A DNA stretch of 64,000 nucleotides, taken from Elusimicrobiota bacterium. GTDB lineage: Bacteria > Elusimicrobiota > Elusimicrobia > UBA1565 > UBA9628. The notes beneath the pieces are model-generated. The model worked only from the letters and a program-made list of their open reading frames with translations. It made no database searches and had not been told where the DNA came from. Location: positions 62,001 to 126,000 of the forward strand of contig JACPFR010000009.1 in the NCBI GenBank assembly GCA_016182905.1. Reading direction: 5' to 3'. The stretch's first letter is position 1. Every line of letters starts with the position of its first letter. This document shows, piece by piece, positions 31,560-38,975 of the stretch. The position numbers and the translations under genes are program-made.

Positions 31560-33095
31560 TCAGACGCTGATGTCCCCGAGCTTGTTGACGATCTTCATGC
31601 CGATGCCGATCCAGATGGTGCAGAAGACGAGCGTGGCCACGCCGAGGCCGCTGAAGTAGTACTCCCTCATGGGCTGAGGCTGGAACAAGAACATGATGAT
31701 CAGCATGATCCAGGGCATCACGCCGACGACGATCGCCTGGATGCGCTGCTGGGCCGTCATCGCCGCGGTCTTCTCCTGCAGCTTGGACTCCTCGCGGATG
31801 TTGTCGACGATGCGGTCGAAGATCTTGGTCAGGTTGCCGCCGACGCTGCGCTGGATGACGACCGCCTTGATCATGTAGGAGAGCAGGCGGCTCTGCACGC
31901 GCTCCTCCACGCCCTCGAGCGCCCGCTCGAGCGCGGTGCCGAGCTGATAGTTCTTGATGCACAGGCCGAACTCCTCGGAGATCGGCGGCAGGCAGTCGCG
32001 CTGCACCATCTCGAGGCAGCCGATCAGGTCGATGCCCGACTTCAGGCCGTTGGACATCAGGATCATCGCGTCCATCAGCTGCGCCTCGCACTTCTGGCCG
32101 CGCCGGAAGCGGATATTGAGCAGGAGCCAGCCGGGCAAGGTCAGGCCGGCGTAGATGCCGAACCCGCAGAAGATGATGAAGCCGAACGGGTCGAAGGTGA
32201 GCAGGCCGATCAGGAAGCCGAGCGCCATCGGACCGCCGACCAGGTAGTGGATCTTGATGACGATGAACTGGCGCTCGTACTCGTGGGCCCACTCCTTGGC
32301 CTTCAGCTTGTAGCGCTCCCAGCCGTCCGCGATCTTCTTCTCGTTGAGCGAGCCGATGGTCCAGGCGCAGGCGATGATCAGCGCGATGCCGATCATCTTG
32401 AACAGGACCGACGCCGCCTGGGAGCCCTTGTTGTCCCCCTGCTGGAACTTGAACCCGCGCGGCGTCGACTGCAGCGTCTCGAACGCGCCGTTCATCAGCG
32501 CGCCCATGGCGATGACGGCGTCCTTGTAGCGCTGCGTGTCGCCGTTGACGAGGCCGTCCATGACGCTGTCGTACTGCTTGTTGATGAGCTCGAAGTGGGC
32601 GATGACGGAACGGCCGCGCCCGCCGAGGGAGTCGCCGAGCTTGGCTCGGACGAGGCGGTCGAGCGACATCTGGAAGCGGATGCGCTTGTCCTCGTAGTCC
32701 TTGATCAGGTTGCCCGGCGGCATCAGCTGGCCGCCGTCGGAGGGCGGCAGGCTCTTGCGGACGAGCTCGAAGAACTCGTACAGGACGGACGCCGGCGCCT
32801 GCCACAGCTGCGCCTCGTTGAGGATGCCCTCGTCGGGGTCCTGCCAGACCGGGCGCTTGAGCATCGCCTCGAGCGTCTGGTCCACCCATTTGGGGATCTT
32901 GAGGCTCGCGTCCCGGTCCCGCTTGAAGTAATGGTAGAAGACCTGGGTGCGCGTGATCGCGCCCTCGACCTTCGGGCCCGCGGCGGTCTTGCCGGAGCCG
33001 ACGAGGAACACGATCTCCTCGCGATTGAAGATCTGCGCGCGGGACGGGATCGCGGCGAGGCACAGGAGCAGGAGGGCGGGGAGGAGCCGGGGCAT
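31560..33095 (-). CDS. tadB: TadB-like platform protein with a secreted N-terminal extension
   Basis: A 511-aa protein, much longer than TadB (about 300). A signal peptide (LLPALLLLCLAAIPSRAQ) is followed by about 205 mostly helical extracytoplasmic residues. A membrane helix (about 232-250) leads into the usual TadB layout, with helices near 285-325 and a T2SSF domain (about 340-450: DAMILMSNGLKSGIDLI, QLGTALERALE) plus C-terminal helices. The extension resembles no domain I know. It could contact the secretin or TPR protein across the periplasm. Confidence 0.88.
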   Translation of the reverse strand: MPRLLPALLLLCLAAIPSRAQIFNREEIVFLVGSGKTAAGPKVEGAITRTQVFYHYFKRDRDASLKIPKWVDQTLEAMLKRPVWQDPDEGILNEAQLWQAPASVLYEFFELVRKSLPPSDGGQLMPPGNLIKDYEDKRIRFQMSLDRLVRAKLGDSLGGRGRSVIAHFELINKQYDSVMDGLVNGDTQRYKDAVIAMGALMNGAFETLQSTPRGFKFQQGDNKGSQAASVLFKMIGIALIIACAWTIGSLNEKKIADGWERYKLKAKEWAHEYERQFIVIKIHYLVGGPMALGFLIGLLTFDPFGFIIFCGFGIYAGLTLPGWLLLNIRFRRGQKCEAQLMDAMILMSNGLKSGIDLIGCLEMVQRDCLPPISEEFGLCIKNYQLGTALERALEGVEERVQSRLLSYMIKAVVIQRSVGGNLTKIFDRIVDNIREESKLQEKTAAMTAQQRIQAIVVGVMPWIMLIIMFLFQPQPMREYYFSGLGVATLVFCTIWIGIGMKIVNKLGDISV

Positions 33096-33096
33096 G

Positions 33097-35433
33097 CTAA
33101 TGTCCCCCTCCGCCGTGGCCGCCGGTCGCCACGGCCTCGGCGTCGTCCGGCACCGGGATGCCCGCTTTCAGCAGCTCGTCGATGGCGTTGGGCAGGCCCT
33201 TCTTCTTCTTGGTCCGCTCGCTCATGAAGGCTTCCGGCGGGACCGGAAGCCCCTTCAGCTGGATCTCGGCGTAGCAGTGCGGGACGTAGTCCATCGCCGT
33301 GAAGTAGCCGAAGCTGACGCCCTTGTCGTCCATGCCGGTCTGGATGAAGCGGAAGATGTCCTTGGTGAGGACGCGCTGCCCGTCGCGGCCCACGCACTCC
33401 GAGATGTAGGTGACCCGGCGCTTCCCGTCGGCGAAGCGCGTGATCTGGATGAAGATGTGCACGGCGCTCGAGATCATGTCGATGAGCACGTTCATCGGCA
33501 GGTCGATGCCCGACATCAGGCACATCGCGGACAGGCGGCTGATCGACTCGGTCGGCGTGTTGGCGTGGAGGGTGGCCAGCGAGCCTTCATGGCCCGTGTT
33601 CATCGCCTGCAGCATGTCCAGCGACTCGCCGCCGCGGCACTCGCCGACGACGATGCGGTCGGGGCGCATGCGCAGGCAGTTCTTGATCAGGTCGCGGATC
33701 GTGATCTCGCCCTTGCCCTCGATGTTCGGCGGGCGCGACTCGAGGCGGATCCAGTGGTCGGCGAGCAGGCGCAGCTCGGCCGTGTCTTCCACCGTGATGA
33801 TCCGTTCTCCATCGGGGATGAAGTTCGAGAGCATGTTGAGGAAGGTGGTCTTCCCGGTGCCGGTGCCGCCAGCGATCAGCATGTTCTTCTTGACGATGAC
33901 CGCGGCGCGCAGGAACTCGATGAAGGTGGGGGTGCAGGCGCCGAAGCCGATCAGCTGGGTATGGGTGAAGGGCTTCGCCGAGAAGCGGCGGATCGTGAGC
34001 GTCGGGCCGGAGATGGCCAGGGGCGCTATGATGGCGTTGACGCGCGAGCCGTCCTTGAGGCGCGCGTCGACGAGGGGCACGGACTCGTCGATGCGGCGGC
34101 CGACGGGCGCCACGATGCGCTTGATGACCTGGACGACCTGCTCGTCGTTGCGGAAGCGCATCGGCAGCAGCACGAGCTGGCCCTTCTGCTCGATGTAGAT
34201 CTTGTCGTACGCGTTGACCATGATCTCGTTGATGCCCGGGTCGCGCAGCAGCGCCTGCAGGGGGCCGAGGCCGAGGATCTCGTCGACGAGCTCGCCGGTG
34301 AACTGCTCGCGCTGGGCGCGGGACAGGGCCAGGCTCTGCTCGCGCTGGAGGAGGTTCTCGATGATCTGGGAGACCTTCGCGCGGTTCTCCTCGTTCTGAT
34401 TGGGGTCGTCGGAGATGCGGATGCGCTCCGTCTCCATCGCGCCGACGACGAGCTTGTGCATCTTGCCCTTCAGCTCGTCCCAGAACTCGGGCACCGGGCC
34501 GGCGGATTTCGTGACGTCCTTCGCCGCGGTCTTCGGGCCTTCGGCCGCGGCGGAGGCGGCCGACTGCTTCCAGAGGATGTCCGCCGACGAGCCGAACTCC
34601 TCGGAGTCCATCGACGACTCCCAGTGCTTGACGGAGGGCTTGACCTCCATCAAACGCCCTAAAAGTATGCGAAGGGACTTGACCCAATCGCTCTGGAGCT
34701 GCTCCACGACGAGGATCTTCTGCGTGTTGGCGTACTCCGGGATGAGGTCTTCCCACGGGCAGTAGGCCAGCACGCGCTTCTGGATGGCGTTGAAGAAGCG
34801 GTCGACCTCCTTGGGCGCCAGCGCGCCGGGGAGGTTGGCCTGGTTGACGACGATCTCGAACTTGTCGAGGGCGAAGTGCAGGGCCTTGATCTCGTTGAAC
34901 AGCGAGTAGGTCGCCTCGAAATGGGACCGCTGCGGCAGGCAGACCCAGTAGATCAGGTCCGCCAGGTCGAACGAGAAGATCTGCATCGGGAAGAACGGGT
35001 CCACGTCCAGGAAGAGGTCGTAGGACTCGGCCAGCGAGCCGAGGATCTTGACGACCATATTCGGGGAGAGCTTCTGGAACTCGGCGCGGTTGGCGGCGAG
35101 CGGGAGAAGGCCCACGCCCCACTGCGAGATCGGGATGCGGCCCTTCAGCAGGCGGCCCAGGCCGCCGGTGGGGTTCTCGCCGACGAGCTGGACCATGCTG
35201 GCCAAGGTCGGAGGATTGACGCCGAGGACGTAGCTCAGGTCGTTGCGGCACATGGGGTCCATGTGCACGATGACGACCTTGCGGTTCTGGCTGCCGGCCC
35301 AGGCGAGCGCCAGGTTGAGGCAGGTCGTGGTCTTGCCCACGCCTTCCTTGGGTCCGGTGAAGACGACGACGCGCCCCGGCTCCTTGAAGGAGGTCGGGGC
35401 GCCGCTCGCGTCCGGGCGGGGCGTGTCAGCCAT
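33097..35433 (-). CDS. TadZ-TadA fusion: pilus localisation ATPase joined to the assembly motor
   Basis: A 778-aa protein. Residues about 1-290 are a ParA/MinD-type TadZ/CpaE ATPase domain with deviant Walker A GPKEGVGKTTT (27-37). Residues about 330-745 are a CpaF/TadA secretion ATPase with Walker A AGGTGTGKTT (521-530), Walker B RIVVGE (593-598) and the His box TGHEGSLATLHAN. The linker (295-315) is Ala/Lys-rich and the C-terminus is Gly/His-rich. In most Tad systems these are two genes. One frame runs through both halves without a break and no internal start is evident at the junction. It powers Flp pilus assembly at the inner membrane. Confidence 0.92.
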   Translation of the reverse strand: MADTPRPDASGAPTSFKEPGRVVVFTGPKEGVGKTTTCLNLALAWAGSQNRKVVIVHMDPMCRNDLSYVLGVNPPTLASMVQLVGENPTGGLGRLLKGRIPISQWGVGLLPLAANRAEFQKLSPNMVVKILGSLAESYDLFLDVDPFFPMQIFSFDLADLIYWVCLPQRSHFEATYSLFNEIKALHFALDKFEIVVNQANLPGALAPKEVDRFFNAIQKRVLAYCPWEDLIPEYANTQKILVVEQLQSDWVKSLRILLGRLMEVKPSVKHWESSMDSEEFGSSADILWKQSAASAAAEGPKTAAKDVTKSAGPVPEFWDELKGKMHKLVVGAMETERIRISDDPNQNEENRAKVSQIIENLLQREQSLALSRAQREQFTGELVDEILGLGPLQALLRDPGINEIMVNAYDKIYIEQKGQLVLLPMRFRNDEQVVQVIKRIVAPVGRRIDESVPLVDARLKDGSRVNAIIAPLAISGPTLTIRRFSAKPFTHTQLIGFGACTPTFIEFLRAAVIVKKNMLIAGGTGTGKTTFLNMLSNFIPDGERIITVEDTAELRLLADHWIRLESRPPNIEGKGEITIRDLIKNCLRMRPDRIVVGECRGGESLDMLQAMNTGHEGSLATLHANTPTESISRLSAMCLMSGIDLPMNVLIDMISSAVHIFIQITRFADGKRRVTYISECVGRDGQRVLTKDIFRFIQTGMDDKGVSFGYFTAMDYVPHCYAEIQLKGLPVPPEAFMSERTKKKKGLPNAIDELLKAGIPVPDDAEAVATGGHGGGGH

Positions 35434-35448
35434 GGCCGCGCACCGCCC

Positions 35449-36192
35449 TCATTTCACGATCTCCATGGTGATGAAGAGGAAGAGCGACTTCTGCTCCTCG
35501 ACGACGCTCGTCGTCGTGAAGAGCAGTCCGAGGATCGGGATGCTGCCGATGAACGGGACCCTGGTCTTGGCGACGCTCTTGGTGCTGGACTTCAGGCCGC
35601 CGATGACGAGGGTCTCGCCGCTCTTGATCTCGACGGCCGTCTGGATCTGACGCGTGATGATCGAGGGCACCGAGGTGTTGCCGACCTGGACCGGCTTCGA
35701 GAAGTCGGCGTTGGACACCTCGAGCTGCAGCTCGGCGCGGATCGTGTCCTTCTTATTGGGGTTGATGACCGGGACGATGTTCAGGATCACGCCGAACTTC
35801 TTGAAGTCGGCGGTGACGGTGCCGTTGCCGTTCGCCGACGGATACGGGATCTCGCCGCCGACGACGAAGTTGGCCTGCGACTGGGCCTGGACCACGACCT
35901 TCGGGTTCGAGAGGAGCTGGGCCTTGCCTTCGGTTTCAAGCATCTTGAGCTGGGTCTGGAGCTGGGTCTGACGCGCGAAATCGCCGATACGGTAGATGCC
36001 CGGGATCGTCTTCTCGGCGAAGCCGATGCCGGCCGCGAAAGGAGTCCACGAGAAACCGATGTCGCGCTGCACGGAACCCGAGATCTCGACGATGTCCGCC
36101 GAAACGGCGATCAGCGAGTCCTCCGGCTGAGCCGAGGCATTCGCCGCAAGAGCGCAAACAAGAGCCGCCGCCGTCCACAGTTGTCGATTCAT
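35449..36192 (-). CDS. cpaC: Minimal secretin (CpaC/RcpA core)
   Basis: A 247-aa protein. Signal peptide (about 21 residues), a short AVSADIVEISGS region, then the secretin core: GKAQLLSNPKVVVQAQSQANF, VGGEIPYP, the beta-lip and membrane hairpin region, and the C-terminal IKSGETLVIGGL and FIGSIPILGLLF motifs. CpaC/RcpA proteins normally have 450-550 residues with N-terminal ring domains. Here nearly all of that is missing with no sign of a broken gene upstream. It should form the outer-membrane pore of the Tad system. Confidence 0.88.
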   Translation of the reverse strand: MNRQLWTAAALVCALAANASAQPEDSLIAVSADIVEISGSVQRDIGFSWTPFAAGIGFAEKTIPGIYRIGDFARQTQLQTQLKMLETEGKAQLLSNPKVVVQAQSQANFVVGGEIPYPSANGNGTVTADFKKFGVILNIVPVINPNKKDTIRAELQLEVSNADFSKPVQVGNTSVPSIITRQIQTAVEIKSGETLVIGGLKSSTKSVAKTRVPFIGSIPILGLLFTTTSVVEEQKSLFLFITMEIVK

Positions 36193-36226
36193 GGTGTCGA
36201 GACTTAGTGCCGTCAGTCCGGTCTTA

Positions 36227-36982
36227 CTATCGGAAAAGCTTGCGGAAGCTGGCCATCTCCATCGGGTGCATCTCGGCGTCGCCGAGACCGCGCATGATCA
36301 CCGTCGTGTCGCCCTGCTTGATGGCCAGGGCCAGGTACTGGGCTTCGTTCGGGTTGAGCGCGAGGCTGACGGAGGCCTTCTCCGAGAAGGCGGCGGTCTT
36401 CTCCTCTTTGTCGCCGAGATTCTTGAACTGACGCGCGTTCATGCCCTGCCCGAGGTTGGTGCCGACCGCGATCACGAGCACGTTCTGAAGGATCGTGGCC
36501 GTGACCTTCTCCTTGCGGCCGTCGTTCATGAGCGCGTCGAATGTGACGAGCACGTCCACGCGGTCGCCGGGCTTGATCAGGATCTTCATCTCCTGGTCGA
36601 TCGGCAGGATCGCGCCGCGATAGCCGGGAGGGATCTTGACGCTGAGGCCGGATTCGGGGGACAGCGAGATCAAGGATGACTGCGTCAGCTGGTTTCCCTT
36701 CGGCACGCGGCTGCGCGTCACCAGGTTGACGATGAGCTTCATGTCGCCCTGGGTCTTGATCTCGAAGGAGTCCTGCTGCATGAACTTGCGCGGCACCTCG
36801 AGGACCTCGACCATGTCCTCCTTGAGGACCGTGCGCTCGGGGATGTCGACGCGGGCGGACAGGACCTTGGCGGTCTCGTAGGCTCCCCGCAGGGCGCTCT
36901 CCTTGCTGCTGAGCACCATCAGATAGAATACGGCGGCGCCCATCGCGAGGAGCATCGGGACCAGCACGCCTTTCTTTTCCAT
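36227..36982 (-). CDS. cpaB: Flp pilus assembly protein CpaB/RcpC
   Basis: A 251-aa protein. An N-terminal membrane anchor (VLVPMLLAMGAAVFYLMVLS) precedes a SAF-type domain (ETAKVLSARVDIPERTVLKE) and an RcpC beta domain with GYRGAILPIDQ and GDRVDVLVTFD. It is a periplasmic partner of the secretin in Tad systems and sits between the TadE-like and secretin genes, as usual. Confidence 0.92.
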   Translation of the reverse strand: MEKKGVLVPMLLAMGAAVFYLMVLSSKESALRGAYETAKVLSARVDIPERTVLKEDMVEVLEVPRKFMQQDSFEIKTQGDMKLIVNLVTRSRVPKGNQLTQSSLISLSPESGLSVKIPPGYRGAILPIDQEMKILIKPGDRVDVLVTFDALMNDGRKEKVTATILQNVLVIAVGTNLGQGMNARQFKNLGDKEEKTAAFSEKASVSLALNPNEAQYLALAIKQGDTTVIMRGLGDAEMHPMEMASFRKLFR

Positions 36983-36995
36983 GTTTATCGATTCC

Positions 36996-37436
36996 CTATT
37001 TCTTGAGCGGCGACTCGATCGGCATCCTGACGACCGCCTGAAGCAGGCGCATGCCCGTTCCCTTCGGCTTGGCCAGGATCACGCTGCTGATCGGAAAAAC
37101 GAGCTTGATGTTGTTGTTGCCGGTGATGATGAGATCGAAATTGTCCTGCTGCGACTGCGGGTCGGTCAGGGTCTTTTCCGTCCCGCAGGAGACCGTCGCC
37201 GACTGGATGATCGTTTTCATGATTTCGTTGAGCTTGCCGCAGCCGTGTCCCGGAGGCGACGTCGTCGTCATGCCGCCGATGCGGGCCACTTCGTACGTCG
37301 CGTGATTCAAAAGGATCAGCTGGAACGAGACGTATCCGATCTCCATGATCGTGAAAATGATCGTCAGGAACACCGGCAGGATCAGGAGCATCTCGACGAC
37401 GACCTGGCCCGACCGCCCGACTCGAAGCCTTTTCAC
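36996..37436 (-). CDS. tadE: TadE-like pseudopilin of the tad operon
   Basis: The protein has 146 aa from the GTG at 37436, selected by a GGGGGAGAAAGG ribosome site. A short basic leader (VKRLRVGRSGQVVVEMLLIL) with TadE-type Gly and Glu precedes the pilin helix; the C-terminal domain has two Cys. It lies downstream of the two pilin genes after a strong hairpin that may reduce its expression relative to them. Confidence 0.85.
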   Translation of the reverse strand: MKRLRVGRSGQVVVEMLLILPVFLTIIFTIMEIGYVSFQLILLNHATYEVARIGGMTTTSPPGHGCGKLNEIMKTIIQSATVSCGTEKTLTDPQSQQDNFDLIITGNNNIKLVFPISSVILAKPKGTGMRLLQAVVRMPIESPLKK

Positions 37437-37457
37437 GGCCTTTCTCCCCCAGGCTAT

Positions 37458-37483
37458 GCTCCGGGCCCTCGCGGGCCCGGAGC
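37458..37483 (-). terminator. Hairpin between the pilin and tadE genes
   Basis: A perfect 11-bp GC-rich stem (arms 37458-37468 and 37473-37483) with a 4-nt loop. No T-run follows, so it more likely stabilises the upstream pilin mRNA or attenuates read-through than fully terminates. Confidence 0.6.
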
Positions 37484-37495
37484 CGGCCCGGCGAA

Positions 37496-37717
37496 CTAGT
37501 TCCCGCTGCCGCTGCCCATCTGGCCGGCGGCGCCGGTGATCATCTGCTGGATGTTGTTGAACAGCGTCGGCATGAACTTCTTGAGCATCGCGCCCGAAAC
37601 GAGCACGACGCCGACGACGACCGTGAGCATCAAGAGATACTCGACCGTGTTCTGACCCTTGCGATTGGACGCCTTCGCCTTGAGCCACGACCCCACCTGA
37701 GACAGTTTCATGAGCAT
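37496..37717 (-). CDS. Flp/Tad-type pilin 2
   Basis: The protein has 73 aa from the ATG at 37717 (GGAAGGGGAG, 6 nt upstream). A leader of about 20 residues ends in RKGQNTVEYLLMLTVVVGVV, the Flp pilin signature: G/Q cleavage site, Glu at +5, Tyr at +6. The C-terminus is Gly/Ser-rich (GAAGQMGSGSGN). It is a probable structural pilin and is followed by a strong hairpin. Confidence 0.85.
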   Translation of the reverse strand: MLMKLSQVGSWLKAKASNRKGQNTVEYLLMLTVVVGVVLVSGAMLKKFMPTLFNNIQQMITGAAGQMGSGSGN

Positions 37718-37749
37718 GTAATTCTCCCCTTCCAGGAATTCCGTCGATT

Positions 37750-37932
37750 CTATTTCGGATAAGTCGACAAGATCTTGACGCCCGCGATCGTGAACAGCTT
37801 CTTCAGCTGCCCCTGAAGGAACCCGTACATCCCCGCGAAAACGGTGACCAAGGCCACCGTCGTGAGCAGGTACTCGATGGCCGTTTGGCCATTCTTTCCT
37901 TTTACGATCCGACGAAAAGAACGTGTCTTCAT
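37750..37932 (-). CDS. flp: Flp/Tad-type pilin 1
   Basis: The protein has 60 aa from the ATG at 37932. A basic leader ends in KGKNGQTAIEYLLTTVALVT, matching the Flp prepilin motif with Glu-Tyr at +5/+6. It is the first gene of the tad operon, with a consensus promoter whose -10 ends 8 nt before the start. A second pilin with the same motif follows 32 nt later; which one is the major subunit is unclear. Confidence 0.88.
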   Translation of the reverse strand: MKTRSFRRIVKGKNGQTAIEYLLTTVALVTVFAGMYGFLQGQLKKLFTIAGVKILSTYPK

Positions 37933-37940
37933 CCGTTCTG

Positions 37941-37969
37941 AGTGTAACACCCGACCTATAGCGTGTCAA
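37941..37969 (-). promoter_or_regulatory. Promoter of the tad/flp operon
   Basis: TTGACA (37969-37964), 17-bp spacer, TACACT (37946-37941). Same hexamers and spacing as the promoters at 288, 3524 and 11815. The -10 ends 8 nt before the ATG at 37932, so the leader is at most a couple of nucleotides. Confidence 0.85.
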
Positions 37970-37991
37970 TACGTTGGCCATTAAAAAACCA

Positions 37992-38975
37992 TTAAAATTT
38001 CAACTTGACTGAGATCTGGTCGACCGTGCCGAGCGCACCATAAGGAACGAAGGCGTAGTCCAGGGACACGCCGTAGCCGAAGGCCTGGGACGTGTACATG
38101 CCGAAGCCGAAGGACAGGTTGCTGGCGCGGTCCAGGCGCAGGGTCTTCAGGGTCTCGTCCGAGCTCTGGCCGAGGGAATCGGCGTTGCGGTAGCCGAGGC
38201 GGAACGACAGCTGGCCGACGTCGAGGTACTCCTCGGGAAGCTGGAACTCCCCGCCCAGGCCGATGCGCGCGCCGCTGTCGGAGGCCTTGCTCAGCTCGAG
38301 GCCCACGGTCACGAAGTCGCCGAGGCGCACGCCGGCGCCGCCGCGGGTGATGCGCGGGACGTTGGCCGCGCCCGAGCCGAAGTTCTGCATCGCGAAGCCG
38401 AGCGACAGCGTCGGGTTCGGCTTCAGGATCACGCCGACGTCGCCGACGACCGTGTCCTTGACCGCGCCGGCGATGTCCTCGTGCACGACCCGCAGGGAGC
38501 TGCCGAGGAAGAGCTTCTCGTACCAGAAGGAGCGGGCGAGGCCCACCGACATCAGGCCGTCCCGCACGCCGACCTCGCTGCCGGGCTGGGGCACGCCTTG
38601 GGAGTCGCGGATGTCGAAGCCGCTGACGCTGATGTAGGAAAGGTTCGCGCCCCAGGTCGTCCGACCCATCGGGTGCGCGTAGGCGAGGTAGAGCGGAGAG
38701 TCCACGTCCTGGATGTAGCGCAGGTAGGAGAAGCCGAGCTCGCGCTGCTGGGTGACGGCGAGGCCGGCCGGGTTCCAGGACATCGCGTCGGCGCCCTCGG
38801 AGAGCGCGACGTACGCTCCGCCCAGGGCCATCGCGCGGGCCGAGCCCTGTCCGATCTTCAGGAAGTTGGCGCCGCTGGTGCCGACGTTCGAATCGGCGGC
38901 GCGCGCGGATTCCGTGGCCGGACCGAACGCCGCGAGCAGGGCGAGGACGCACAGGGCGAGGGAGATCGTTCTCAC
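37992..38975 (-). CDS. PorV/PorQ-family outer-membrane beta-barrel protein
   Basis: The protein has 327 aa from the GTG at 38975, overlapping the stop of the preceding gene (GTGA). Signal peptide, then the family opening (NFLKIGQGSARAMALGGAYV, WNPAGLA) and repeated amphipathic strands, ending in an aromatic residue (VKLKF). PorV proteins are FadL-like barrels that, in the type IX system, shuttle substrates with C-terminal sorting domains. Here it is translationally coupled to a large protein with such a C-terminal domain. Confidence 0.88.
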   Translation of the reverse strand: MRTISLALCVLALLAAFGPATESARAADSNVGTSGANFLKIGQGSARAMALGGAYVALSEGADAMSWNPAGLAVTQQRELGFSYLRYIQDVDSPLYLAYAHPMGRTTWGANLSYISVSGFDIRDSQGVPQPGSEVGVRDGLMSVGLARSFWYEKLFLGSSLRVVHEDIAGAVKDTVVGDVGVILKPNPTLSLGFAMQNFGSGAANVPRITRGGAGVRLGDFVTVGLELSKASDSGARIGLGGEFQLPEEYLDVGQLSFRLGYRNADSLGQSSDETLKTLRLDRASNLSFGFGMYTSQAFGYGVSLDYAFVPYGALGTVDQISVKLKF

